A stretch of 64,000 nt of DNA from NCBI RefSeq assembly GCF_001421705.1, contig NZ_LMKO01000025.1, forward strand, positions 124,001 through 188,000, in the 5' to 3' direction. This document shows positions 38,095 through 48,720 of this stretch, one piece after another. Below the pieces are notes generated by a model. That model worked only from the letters and a program-made list of their open reading frames with translations, had not been told where the DNA came from and ran no database searches. The stretch is from Xylophilus sp. Leaf220 (GTDB lineage Bacteria > Pseudomonadota > Gammaproteobacteria > Burkholderiales > Burkholderiaceae_C). The first letter of the stretch is position 1. Every line of letters starts with the position of its first letter. The translations under genes were made by a program, and so were the position numbers.

Positions 38095-38946
38095 ATGGAC
38101 CTTCGCTTTACGGCCCCCACGCCGCTCGAATATTTCGCCGCGCTCGTCCAGAGCGACGACGAATTCCCCCTGCTGGAGGCCACGGTCAGCGTGGCGCAGG
38201 ACGAGTACCCCGACCTCGACATCCAGCAGGTGCTGGGCGACGTGGACCAGCTGCTGGCCCGCCTGCGCCGCCGCCTGCCGGCCGATGCGCCCGCCCTGCA
38301 GCGGCTGCGGGTGCTCAACCAGTTCTTCTTCCACGACCTAGCCTTCGGCGGCAACGTCAACGATTTCTACGATCCCGACAACAGCTATCTGAACGCGGTC
38401 CTGCGCACCCGCCGCGGCATCCCCATCTCGCTCGCGGTGCTGTGGATGGAGCTGGCCCAGGGCCTGTCGCTGCACGCCCGGGGCATCAGCTTTCCCGGGC
38501 ACTTCATGGTCAAGATCAACCTGCCGAAGGGGCAGGTGGTGCTCGACCCGTTCAACGGCCATTCGCTCTCGCGCGAAGAGCTGTCGGAGCGGCTGGAGCC
38601 CTACAAGCGACGCAGCGGGTTGGTGGAGGATTTCGACGTGCCGCTCGGCCTGTTCCTGCAGGCCGCCACGCCCCGCGAGATCCTGGCCAGGATGCTGCGC
38701 AACCTGAAGGAGATCCACCGTTCACAGCAGGACTGGGCGCGGCTGGTGGCGGTGCAGAACCGGCTGGTCGCCCTGCTGCCCAAGGCCTGGGCCGAGCAGC
38801 GCGACCGCGGTCTGGCCCTGGCCGAGCAGGGCCGTGGCGCCGAGGCGGTGGTGGACCTGGAGGCTTACCTGGCCCACGCCGAGGACGCGCTCGACATCGA
38901 CCTGGTCGAGGAGCGGGTGCTGCAACTGCGCCGGGCCCTCAACTGA
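38095..38946 (+). CDS. SirB1 family protein (transglutaminase-like core plus TPR-like C-terminus)
   Basis: 283 residues of the SirB1 / transglut_core2 family. The central region holds VLRTRRGIPISLAVLWMELA and ISFPGHFMVKI, the blocks around the transglutaminase-like core; the catalytic Cys expected in true enzymes is not evident. The C-terminal 90 residues are helical (EILARMLRNLKEIHRSQQDW, then repeat-like helices), as in family members with a TPR-like tail. Function is unknown; SirB1 proteins are widespread and cytosolic. It starts 95 bp after murJ. Repeat R5 follows its stop by 8 bp. Confidence 0.85.
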   Translation: MDLRFTAPTPLEYFAALVQSDDEFPLLEATVSVAQDEYPDLDIQQVLGDVDQLLARLRRRLPADAPALQRLRVLNQFFFHDLAFGGNVNDFYDPDNSYLNAVLRTRRGIPISLAVLWMELAQGLSLHARGISFPGHFMVKINLPKGQVVLDPFNGHSLSREELSERLEPYKRRSGLVEDFDVPLGLFLQAATPREILARMLRNLKEIHRSQQDWARLVAVQNRLVALLPKAWAEQRDRGLALAEQGRGAEAVVDLEAYLAHAEDALDIDLVEERVLQLRRALN

Positions 38947-38954
38947 GGTTTCAG

Positions 38955-39013
38955 ATAAAAAGTGGCCGTAGCCGGTGTGCGGTGCCGGCATTTAGCTATT
39001 GCTTTAATAGCAA
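38955..39013 (-). repeat. Two-hairpin intergenic repeat, copy R5
   Basis: Consensus strand is minus. The 17-nt module at 38995-39011 reads GCTAT-TGCTTTA-ATAGC on plus. The hairpin with GCCGGC at about 38984 leads, on minus, into CACTTTTTAT, so it could terminate the AI-2E-type gene that ends 18 bp away. It lies between two convergent genes. Confidence 0.85.
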
Positions 39014-39031
39014 TTTGACGCCGCCTCAGCG

Positions 39032-40117
39032 CTACACCAGCCGCGCCACTTCCAGCTCTTTCTTCAGGTACGCGTAGAAAAGCGGCGCCGCCACCAGGCC
39101 CGCGGGCCCGAAGACCGCTTCGGCCAGGAACATCACCGCCAGCAGTTCCCATACCGCCATGTGGGTGCGCTGCCCGACGACCTTGGCATTGATCAGGTAC
39201 TCGGCCTTGTGGATCAGGATCAGGAAGCCGAGGCAGGCCGCCGCGGTGGCCGGCGACACCGACAGGCCGACGACGGTGATCACCGCGTTGCAGAGCAGGT
39301 TGCCCACGATCGGCACCAGCCCGGCCAGGAAGGTGAGGGTGATCAGCGCCGGCGCATAGGGCAGCTCCATGTTCCAGAGCGGCAGGATGCCCAGCAGGAA
39401 GACGGCGGTCAGCACCATGTTGAAGGCCGCGATCCAGAACTGCGCCGCCACGATCTGGCCGAAGGCCTCGCCGAAGAGGGTGATGCGCCGGTGCAGTTGC
39501 GCCGACAGCGGCCCGCGCGCGGTGGGCGACCGGGCGCAGCCCGCCAGCGCGCCGACGATCAGGCCCACGTAGGCGAAGAGCAGCGCATGCAGCCAGGCCC
39601 GCCCGGTGATCGCCAGCGAGCCGGCCTGCGCGCGCAGGTAGTGCGCCACCACCCGCTGCAGGTCGTCGGCACCGTCGGGCAGGTGCTGGCCGATCTCGGG
39701 CGGCAGCTTCTCGCGGAACTCCAGCACGGTGCGGGCGGTGTGGTCGAGCAGCTCGCGGTACTGCTCGGGCGCATGCAGGATGAAGGTGCGCGACTGCGAC
39801 AGCGCCGCCGACAGCATCAGGATCGGCGCCGCGATGACCAGCGCCGCCGCGGCGATCTGCGCGCCCGGCGACACGGTGCGGCCGCTGCAGCCGGCCGCGG
39901 GCGGCACGGCCCGCTTGCGGGAGCGCCACAGCCGGCAGAACCCGCGGGCGATCCAGCGCGTCGCCAGGAAGCCGACGCAGACGCACAGCAGGCCCGCCAG
40001 CAGGCCCTGCACCATCACCAGCAGCAGCATCGCTGCGATCAGCACGTAGCTGGCCACCGTGACGCCGGTGCGTGCCGGAAGCGGATCGGCGCCGGATGCG
40101 GGCGGAAGAGGTCTCAT
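39032..40117 (-). CDS. AI-2E family transporter-like permease
   Basis: 362-residue inner-membrane protein. Two close N-terminal spans (about 18-50), a third near 85-105, an extracytoplasmic helical region, then a C-terminal group of spans with GLVPIVGNLLCNAVITV and FGPAGLVAAPLFYAYLKKEL. This is the AI-2E/TqsA/PerM family layout; its members export varied small molecules or ions, and the AI-2 name should not be taken as function. The ATG at 40117 is chosen because upstream codons encode Pro/Arg-rich sequence. It follows purM by 103 bp, and the gap holds two GC-rich inverted repeats. Confidence 0.82.
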   Translation of the reverse strand: MRPLPPASGADPLPARTGVTVASYVLIAAMLLLVMVQGLLAGLLCVCVGFLATRWIARGFCRLWRSRKRAVPPAAGCSGRTVSPGAQIAAAALVIAAPILMLSAALSQSRTFILHAPEQYRELLDHTARTVLEFREKLPPEIGQHLPDGADDLQRVVAHYLRAQAGSLAITGRAWLHALLFAYVGLIVGALAGCARSPTARGPLSAQLHRRITLFGEAFGQIVAAQFWIAAFNMVLTAVFLLGILPLWNMELPYAPALITLTFLAGLVPIVGNLLCNAVITVVGLSVSPATAAACLGFLILIHKAEYLINAKVVGQRTHMAVWELLAVMFLAEAVFGPAGLVAAPLFYAYLKKELEVARLV

Positions 40118-40220
40118 GCGTGCGCGACAGTCAGGAAGAGGGTCGGAACTCCGGGCGGCGGCGCCGTCGCCCGGCGGGGCACGCGGTGGAATCCACCGCG
40201 CGTCGCAGCAGTATGCGGCG

Positions 40221-41267
40221 TCAGACCACGACGACGGCGGCGCCATCGGCGCGCGGGGCGATGGTTCCGATGCGGTGCACCTGCTCGCCGGCGGCCTGCA
40301 GCGTGGCGGCGGTCGCCTCGGCATGCTCGGCGGCCACGACCACCACCATGCCGATGCCGTTGTTGAAGGTGCGGTTCATCTCGATGTCGTCGATGCCGGC
40401 CACCTTCTGCAGCCAGGCGAACAGCTCGGTCTGCGGCCAACTGCCCTTCTGCAGGTGGGCGGCGGTGCCCTCTGGCAGCACCCGCGGGATGTTCTCCAGC
40501 AGGCCGCCGCCGGTGATGTGGGCCAGCGCCTTGATCGGGTGGACGGCCAGCGCCTCGAGCACCGGCTTCACGTAGAGGCGGGTGGGCGCCATGATCGCTT
40601 CGCGGAACGGCCGGCCGTCGAGCGTGGCGGGCAGGTCGGCTGCCGCCCGCTCGATCACCTTGCGCACCAGGCTGAAGCCGTTGGAATGCACGCCGGCCGA
40701 GGCCAGGCCCAGCACCACGTCGCCCGCGGCCACGCTCTGGCCGGTGAGGATCTTGGATTTCTCGACCGCGCCGACGGCGAAGCCCGCCAGGTCGTACTCG
40801 CCGTCGGGGTACATGCCGGGCATCTCGGCCGTCTCGCCGCCGATGAGGGCGCATCCGCTCAGTTCGCAGCCCCGGGCGATGCCGCCGACGACCGCCGCGG
40901 CCGTGTCCACGTCGAGCTTGCCGCAGGCGAAGTAGTCGAGGAAGAACAGCGGCTCGGCGCCCTGCACCAGCACGTCGTTGACGCTCATGGCCACGAGATC
41001 GATGCCGACGGTGTCGTGCATCTGCCATTCGAAGGCCAGGCGCAGCTTGGTGCCGACGCCATCGGTGCCGGAGACCAGCACCGGCTCCTTGTAGCGCTTG
41101 GGCACCTCGAACAGCGCGCCGAAGCCGCCGATGCCGGCCAGCACGCCCTCGCGCATCGTCTTCTTGGCCAGCGGCTTGATGCGCTCCACCAGTGCGTCGC
41201 CGGCGTCGATGTCGACCCCCGCGTCCTTGTACGACAGGGGGGAGGTGGAGGGCGCGAAAGAACTCAT
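40221..41267 (-). CDS. purM: Phosphoribosylformylglycinamidine cyclo-ligase (AIR synthetase)
   Basis: 348-residue enzyme closing FGAM to AIR with ATP in purine synthesis. Visible blocks: [20 protein letters not shown] near the N-terminus, [19 protein letters not shown] (phosphate-binding), [15 protein letters not shown] and [17 protein letters not shown]. Length matches PurM. It diverges from hda across 209 bp, an arrangement I recall from related genomes. Confidence 0.97.
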   Translation of the reverse strand: MSSFAPSTSPLSYKDAGVDIDAGDALVERIKPLAKKTMREGVLAGIGGFGALFEVPKRYKEPVLVSGTDGVGTKLRLAFEWQMHDTVGIDLVAMSVNDVLVQGAEPLFFLDYFACGKLDVDTAAAVVGGIARGCELSGCALIGGETAEMPGMYPDGEYDLAGFAVGAVEKSKILTGQSVAAGDVVLGLASAGVHSNGFSLVRKVIERAAADLPATLDGRPFREAIMAPTRLYVKPVLEALAVHPIKALAHITGGGLLENIPRVLPEGTAAHLQKGSWPQTELFAWLQKVAGIDDIEMNRTFNNGIGMVVVVAAEHAEATAATLQAAGEQVHRIGTIAPRADGAAVVVV

Positions 41268-41476
41268 GGCGTGTGGTCGAGGATGGAGGGGAAGACAGGC
41301 GCCGGTGAGGGCAGGGCGGGTGCGCCGGGCACGGGAGCGCCGGGCGACTAGAATTTGTGGCTGATTTTAAGGGCTCGCTTCCCGCCGTTCCTTTGCCCCT
41401 CGTCCATGCCGCAGCTCTTTCACCGTTTGCCCTTCCACAGCCCGCGCCCCGGCGCGCCGCGCTGAGGCACGCCCGC

Positions 41477-42166
41477 ATGCAGCAGATCGCGCTCGACATC
41501 GGCCTGGCCGCCGGCCCCACGCTCGCGAACTTCTGGCCCGGCCCCAACGCGGCGGCGCTGGAGCACCTGCAGCTCTGGACGGGTGCCGGCGAAGCGAACC
41601 GGGCGCCGGTGCCCGCCTATCTCTGGGGCGACGCCGCCAGCGGCAAGACCCACCTGCTGCAGGCCGCCCGCCAGGCGCTGCGCGACCAGGGCGCGACGGT
41701 CGGCTGGCTCGACGCCGCGTCGGGCGGGGCCGAGTACGACGAGGACTGGACGGCGGTGCTGCTCGACGACGTCCACCTCTACGACGCGGCCCAGCAGCAC
41801 ACCGCCTTCAACTGGTTCGTCAACGCCCTCACGCCGAAGGACGGCCGCGCTCGCTGGGTGCTGGCCGCCGGCGCCCTGCCGCCGGCCGACCTGCGGCTGC
41901 GGGAAGACCTGCGCACCCGGCTCGGATGGGGCCACGTGTTCCAGCTGCATCCGCTGGGAGAGACCGAGCGCCGCGCGGTGCTGCGCCAGGCGGCCGACGC
42001 CCGCGGCGTGGTGCTGGGCGACGACGTGGTCGATTTCATGCTCAGCCGCTTCAGCCGCGACCTGGGCAGCCTGATGCAGCTGCTCGACAGCCTCGACGGC
42101 TATGCCCTGCGCACCCAGCGCGCCGTCACCATCCCGCTGCTCAAGGCGATGCTCGCGTCCGAATGA
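41477..42166 (+). CDS. hda: DnaA regulatory inactivator Hda
   Basis: 229-residue AAA+ protein that, with the sliding clamp, stimulates ATP hydrolysis by DnaA to prevent re-initiation. The N-terminal QIALDI (3-8) is a clamp-binding motif of the QLxLx type. Walker A is GDAASGKT (51-58) and Walker B is LLDDVHLYD (95-103). Sensor-like RLREDLRTRLGWG and the C-terminal helical domain (SRDLGSLMQLLDSLD) follow. I chose the ATG at 41477 because it puts the clamp motif at the extreme N-terminus. A TAGAAT at 41349-41354 may be its -10, giving a leader of about 120 nt. Confidence 0.92.
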   Translation: MQQIALDIGLAAGPTLANFWPGPNAAALEHLQLWTGAGEANRAPVPAYLWGDAASGKTHLLQAARQALRDQGATVGWLDAASGGAEYDEDWTAVLLDDVHLYDAAQQHTAFNWFVNALTPKDGRARWVLAAGALPPADLRLREDLRTRLGWGHVFQLHPLGETERRAVLRQAADARGVVLGDDVVDFMLSRFSRDLGSLMQLLDSLDGYALRTQRAVTIPLLKAMLASE

Positions 42167-42212
42167 ACGCGGCCGCTTCGCTTCCTTGTCCTCTCCTGCC
42201 GCCTTCCTAGCC

Positions 42213-42941
42213 ATGGCCGAAGCCGCTTCCCCCTCTCCCTCGTCGCGCCCCCGGCTGGCGCTGTTCGACCTCGACCACACGCTGCTGCCGATCGATTCCG
42301 ACTACGCCTGGGGCGCGTTCACCACCACCCTCGGCTGGACCGATCCGGTGGCCTTCGCCCGCCGCAACGCGGAATTCTTCGCCCAATACCGCGCCGGCAC
42401 GCTCGACATCCACGACTACGTGCGCTTCGCGACCGATGCGGTGCGGCTGCAGGGCCCCGAGGCGGCCGATGCCGCCCACCGCCGCTTCATGGCCGAGGTG
42501 ATCGGCCCGGTGCTGCTGCCTGCGGCCCGTGCGCTGGTCGAGGCGCACCGCGCCGCCGGCGACGAGATCGTGATCGTCACCGCCACCAACGCCTTCGTCA
42601 CCCGGCCGATCGCCCAGGCGCTCGGCGTGCGCGAGCTGATCGCGGTCGACCTGGCCCGCGGCGCCGACGGCTGGATCACCGGCGCGATCGAGGGCGTGCC
42701 CTCCGCCCGCGAGGGCAAGGTGCTGCGGATGGAGGCCTGGCTCGACGCGCGCGGCTGGCGCTGGGCCGACGTGGAGACCACCTTCTACAGCGATTCCCTC
42801 AACGACCTGGCCCTGCTCGAGAAGGTCGACCATCCGGTCGCCACCAACCCCGACCCGCGCCTGCGCGCCCTGGCCGCCGAGCGCGGCTGGCGCATCCTGG
42901 ACCTCTTTGCGCCCGTGGGCGCCACCGAAGAAGAAAAATGA
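42213..42941 (+). CDS. HAD-superfamily IB phosphatase (SerB-like)
   Basis: 242-residue HAD hydrolase. Motif I is FDLDHTLLP (near 18-26) with the nucleophile and acid Asp pair, motif II is the Thr in VIVTATNAFVT, and motif III/IV is the Lys of GKVLRME and FYSDSLNDLALLE. The helical cap between motifs I and II starts DSDYAWGAF. The subgroup resembles phosphoserine phosphatase-like and histidinol-phosphatase-like proteins, and the substrate is not certain. It lies between hda and pcnB; its stop overlaps the pcnB start by four bases (ATGA). Confidence 0.85.
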   Translation: MAEAASPSPSSRPRLALFDLDHTLLPIDSDYAWGAFTTTLGWTDPVAFARRNAEFFAQYRAGTLDIHDYVRFATDAVRLQGPEAADAAHRRFMAEVIGPVLLPAARALVEAHRAAGDEIVIVTATNAFVTRPIAQALGVRELIAVDLARGADGWITGAIEGVPSAREGKVLRMEAWLDARGWRWADVETTFYSDSLNDLALLEKVDHPVATNPDPRLRALAAERGWRILDLFAPVGATEEEK

Positions 42942-44617
42942 TCAAACAGTTCATCGACAAGCTGCTGGGCAAGAAGGCCCCGGCCTCCGCGGGCGCCAAG
43001 GCCCCGAAGCGGCCCAGCTTCGGCAAGCGCGAGGAGGTGCCCGCCAGCGTGCACAACATCGACCCCGACCTGGTCGACCGCCGGGCGGTCGAGGTGGTGC
43101 GCACCCTGAAGCAGGCCGGCTTCGAGGCCTACGTGGTGGGCGGCGCGGTGCGCGACCTGCTGGTCGGCCTGCGGCCCAAGGACTTCGACGTGGCGACCAA
43201 CGCCACGCCCGAGCAGGTCAAGGGCCTGTTCCGGCGCGCCTTCATCATCGGCCGGCGCTTCCGCATCGTGCACGTGGTCTACGGCCGGGGCCGGGAGCAC
43301 GAGGTGATCGAGGTCTCGACCTTCCGCGCCTACATGGACAACGCCGCCGCCGAACAGGTGGCCGGCAACGAGAAGACCAGCAAGAGCGAACTGGCCGGCA
43401 TGACCCATGCGGTCGATTCCACCGGCCGGGTGCTGCGCGACAACGTCTGGGGCCCGCAGAACGAGGACGCCACCCGCCGCGACTTCACCGTCAACGCGAT
43501 GTACTACGACCCCGAGACGCAGACCGTGGTCGACTACCACGGCGGCTTCAAGGACGCCAAGAAACGCACCCTGCGGATGATCGGCGACGCCGCCACCCGC
43601 TACCGCGAAGACCCGGTGCGCATCATCCGCGCGGTGCGCTTCGCCGCCAAGCTGAGCGGCCTGGGCTTCACGCTGGATGCCAAGACCGGTGCCCCCCTGG
43701 TCGCCTCCCAAGCCCTGCTGGCCGACGTGCCGCAGAGCCGCATGTTCGACGAGATGCTCAAGCTGCTGCAGACCGGCCATGCGATCGCCAGCGTCGAGCA
43801 ACTGCGCAAGCTCGGCATGGCCCGCGGCATCTACCCGCTGCTCGACGTGGTGGTGGAGCGCGCCGACCAGCCCTTCGTGAAGGCCGCCCTGCTCGATACC
43901 GATCGCCGCGTCGGCGAGGGCAAGCCGGTGGCGCCCAGCTTCCTGCTGGCCACCGTACTGTGGGACGACGTGCGCACCGGCTGGAACCGCCGGGTGGAGC
44001 AGCAGCGCCAGCCGGTGTTCCCGGCGCTGCAGGAGGCGATCGACGAGGTGTTCGACAAGCGCATCGGCGACGTGTCGGGCCGCGGCAAGCTGGCCGCCGA
44101 CATGCGCGAGATCTGGGTCATGCAGCCGCGTTTCGAGAAGCGCACCGGCAGCACCCCCTACGGCCTGGCCGAGCAGCCGCGTTTTCGCGCCGGCTTCGAT
44201 TTCATGCGGCTGCGCGCCGACATCGGCGAGGTCGACGAGGCGCTGGCGGAATGGTGGCAGGAGTTCAGCACCGCAGACGATCTGCGCCGCCAGGATTTGG
44301 TCGACCAGGTCCGCGAGGAGCAGAAGGTCCGGACCCGCAAGCCCGCCGCAGGCGAGGGCGCCGCAGCCGCACCGCACCCGCCCCGCGTGCGCAACCGCGC
44401 GCCCGAGCGCGACGGCGCCGAGCCGCTGCAGGACCCGTCCCGCACCGCGACGGGTCCGGCCGATGCGGCGCAGCAAGACACTGATGGCCGAACAGCGCCC
44501 GCCGCAGGGGAAGAGGGCGATGCCACCGGCGCGCCCCGCAAGCGCCGCCGTCGCCGCAAGCCCTCCGGCGGCAGTGCCGGCCCGCGCGACGGCGGCACCG
44601 GCAGCGACGGGGTGTGA
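42938..44617 (+). CDS. pcnB: Poly(A) polymerase I
   Basis: 559-residue nucleotidyltransferase that adds A tails to RNA 3' ends and promotes decay. The class II active site is GGAVRD (68-73) with DFD (82-84). TRRDFTVNAMYYD and REDPVRIIRAVRFAAKL are the flanking RNA-binding and fold blocks. The C-terminal 110 residues are a basic, Pro/Ala/Arg-rich tail ending in RKRRRRRKP, likely to bind RNA. The polymerase rather than CCA-adding role is inferred from length and tail. It overlaps both neighbours by 4 bp, upstream HAD phosphatase and downstream folK. Confidence 0.93.
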   Translation: MIKQFIDKLLGKKAPASAGAKAPKRPSFGKREEVPASVHNIDPDLVDRRAVEVVRTLKQAGFEAYVVGGAVRDLLVGLRPKDFDVATNATPEQVKGLFRRAFIIGRRFRIVHVVYGRGREHEVIEVSTFRAYMDNAAAEQVAGNEKTSKSELAGMTHAVDSTGRVLRDNVWGPQNEDATRRDFTVNAMYYDPETQTVVDYHGGFKDAKKRTLRMIGDAATRYREDPVRIIRAVRFAAKLSGLGFTLDAKTGAPLVASQALLADVPQSRMFDEMLKLLQTGHAIASVEQLRKLGMARGIYPLLDVVVERADQPFVKAALLDTDRRVGEGKPVAPSFLLATVLWDDVRTGWNRRVEQQRQPVFPALQEAIDEVFDKRIGDVSGRGKLAADMREIWVMQPRFEKRTGSTPYGLAEQPRFRAGFDFMRLRADIGEVDEALAEWWQEFSTADDLRRQDLVDQVREEQKVRTRKPAAGEGAAAAPHPPRVRNRAPERDGAEPLQDPSRTATGPADAAQQDTDGRTAPAAGEEGDATGAPRKRRRRRKPSGGSAGPRDGGTGSDGV

Positions 44618-45129
44618 CCGCGCCGGCGCCGCCTGCGGGCGTGGGCGACGAGGCGCCCGTCGTGGTGGCCTATGTCGCCCTGGGTGCCAACCTGGGCGAT
44701 GCGCTCGCCGCGGTGGGCGCCGCGTTCGACGCGATCGCCGCCCTGCCGGGAACCGACGTGTCGAAGCGGTCGGCCCTTTACCGCACCGCGCCGGTCGATT
44801 CCTCGGGGCCCGACTACGTCAACGCGGTGGCCGAAGTGCACACCGCCCTTCCGGCACTGGACCTGCTGCGCCAGCTCCAGGCCATCGAGGCCGGTGCCGG
44901 CCGTACCCGGCCCTGGCCCAACGCACCCCGTACCCTGGACCTGGACCTGCTGCTGTACGGGACCGCGCAGATCGCGCTGCCCGAGCTGCAGGTGCCGCAT
45001 CCGCGCATGGGCGATCGGGCCTTCGTGCTGGTACCGCTGGCCGAGATCGCACCGTCCCTGGTGCCGGCGCAAGCCCTCGCCGCCGTGGCGGGGCAGGCCA
45101 TCGAGAAGCTGCCGCAGCGACCTTTCTAG
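44614..45129 (+). CDS. folK: HPPK, 6-hydroxymethyl-7,8-dihydropterin pyrophosphokinase
   Basis: 171-residue enzyme of folate synthesis that transfers pyrophosphate from ATP to the pterin alcohol. ALGANLGD marks the N-terminal fold, LYRTAPVDSSGPDYVNAV is typical of the pterin-binding region, and RPWPNAPRTLDLDLLLYG is the HPPK signature with its catalytic Asp pair. The GTG start overlaps the pcnB stop (GTGA), indicating coupling; a pcnB-folK pair is common in proteobacteria. The stop TAG sits directly against repeat R6. Confidence 0.93.
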   Translation: MTAPAPPAGVGDEAPVVVAYVALGANLGDALAAVGAAFDAIAALPGTDVSKRSALYRTAPVDSSGPDYVNAVAEVHTALPALDLLRQLQAIEAGAGRTRPWPNAPRTLDLDLLLYGTAQIALPELQVPHPRMGDRAFVLVPLAEIAPSLVPAQALAAVAGQAIEKLPQRPF

Positions 45130-45186
45130 ATAAAAAAGGGCTGTAGCCGGCGTGCTGCAACGACTTGATGCTATTGAAAGCATAGC
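45130..45186 (-). repeat. Two-hairpin intergenic repeat, copy R6
   Basis: Consensus strand is minus. The 17-nt module at 45170-45186 reads GCTAT-TGAAAGC-ATAGC on plus. The second hairpin has lost one arm (GCCGG at 45146 no longer has a good partner). The A-run ATAAAAAAGGG starts immediately after the folK stop codon. Confidence 0.8.
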
Positions 45187-45371
45187 GTTGTGGCGAATGC
45201 GTCGGTCGACTCGCGTCACATGGCAGCCGTCTGCATCGGGTGGGAACGGGGTGCCGGCCGGTTGTCGGCATGCGCCTACAAACCGAGAAACCGCCGTCCG
45301 GCGCAGAGGTGGTGCAGTGCAGCAGACACTCATCGACGGCACTTCAGCCGCTTCTCCGGACAAGGTTTTCT

Positions 45372-47363
<1,992 letters not shown>

Positions 47364-47373
47364 GGAGCCGACC

Positions 47374-48720
47374 ATGCACAGTACCAAGAACGTCCTGGCC
47401 TTCGTGATGGCGGGGGGCGAAGGCTCCCGGCTGCATCCCCTCACGACCGACCGCTGCAAGCCGGCAGTGCCGTTCAACGGCAAGCACCGGGTGGTCGACT
47501 TCGTGCTTTCGAATCTGATCAACTCCGACATCTTCTCGATCTACCTGTTGGTGCAGTACAAATCGCAGTCGCTGATCGAGCATGTGCGCACCGCGTGGAC
47601 GATGCCGCGTTTCGGTCCCGACCATTTCGTGACGGTGGTGCCGCCGCAGATGCGCAACGGGCCCGAGTGGTTCCAGGGCACGGCCGATGCCGTGTACCAG
47701 AACCTGCACCTGATCGAGAGCTTCAGGCCCGACATCGTGGCCGTCTTCGGTGCCGACCACATCTACCGCATGGACGTGCGCCAGATGATCGAATTCCATC
47801 AGCAGTCGGGTGCCGACGTGAGCGTCGCGACGCTGCCGGTGCGGCTCGAGCAGTGCGACCAGTTCGGCGTGGTGGAGGTCGATGCGCAGCACCGCATCAC
47901 CGACTTCAAGGAAAAGCCCAAGACGACCGCACCGATGCCGGGCAGCAGTACCCATGCGCTGGCATCGATGGGCAACTACATCTTCAACGCCGATGTGCTG
48001 ATCGAGGCGCTCAAGCGGGCGCATGCCACCGGCGAGAGCGACTTCGGCAAGCACATCCTGCCGAAGATGGTGGAGAGCCACCGCCTCTTCGCCTACGACT
48101 TCGACACCAACGTCATTCCCGGCACCGCGCCCTACGAAGAGCACGGCTACTGGCGGGACGTCGGCACCATCGACGCCTACTTCGACGCCCACTTCGACAC
48201 GCTGGGCGTCACGCCCAAGTTCCGGATGACCAACCGACAGTGGCCGATCTATGCGAGCCACGATCCGTCGGAGTCCGCGCAGATCGAGAACGGCGCGATC
48301 AACCGCTCGGTCGTCGGCTCCGGCTGCATCGTCGACGGTGCGGTACTCGACCACGCGATGCTGCGGCGTGCAGTGACGGTGCAGCGCGATGCGCATCTGG
48401 AGCATTGCATCGTGATGGAGCGATCGGTCATCGGACAGGGCGTGCACATCCGGCGGGCCATCGTCGACACCGACAACGAAATTCCCGCCGGCGAGCGCAT
48501 CGGCTTCGACCTGGAGGCCGACCGCAAGCGGTTCCACGTCACCGAGAGCGGTATCGTCGTGGTGCCGAGCGGCTACTTCTCGGCCACGACCCGGCGACAG
48601 GAGCGGCGTGGGTCGCAGCCCGCGCTGCCGGCGCACATCAGGCCCTTGGAAGACGCTCCGGCGCCGACGAACGCATCCCTTTCCATTCCCTCTCTCAATT
48701 CGATCAGGGCCACGGCATGA
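47374..48720 (+). CDS. glgC: Glucose-1-phosphate adenylyltransferase (ADP-glucose pyrophosphorylase)
   Basis: 448-residue enzyme making ADP-glucose from ATP and glucose 1-phosphate, the committed and usually allosteric step of glycogen synthesis. The nucleotide-binding loop is [16 protein letters not shown], followed by the activator and substrate Lys in [19 protein letters not shown] and EKPK are also typical, and the C-terminal part is a left-handed beta-helix with hexapeptide-like repeats. The AGGAG before the ATG is good. The stop overlaps the glgX start by four bases. Confidence 0.95.
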   Translation: MHSTKNVLAFVMAGGEGSRLHPLTTDRCKPAVPFNGKHRVVDFVLSNLINSDIFSIYLLVQYKSQSLIEHVRTAWTMPRFGPDHFVTVVPPQMRNGPEWFQGTADAVYQNLHLIESFRPDIVAVFGADHIYRMDVRQMIEFHQQSGADVSVATLPVRLEQCDQFGVVEVDAQHRITDFKEKPKTTAPMPGSSTHALASMGNYIFNADVLIEALKRAHATGESDFGKHILPKMVESHRLFAYDFDTNVIPGTAPYEEHGYWRDVGTIDAYFDAHFDTLGVTPKFRMTNRQWPIYASHDPSESAQIENGAINRSVVGSGCIVDGAVLDHAMLRRAVTVQRDAHLEHCIVMERSVIGQGVHIRRAIVDTDNEIPAGERIGFDLEADRKRFHVTESGIVVVPSGYFSATTRRQERRGSQPALPAHIRPLEDAPAPTNASLSIPSLNSIRATA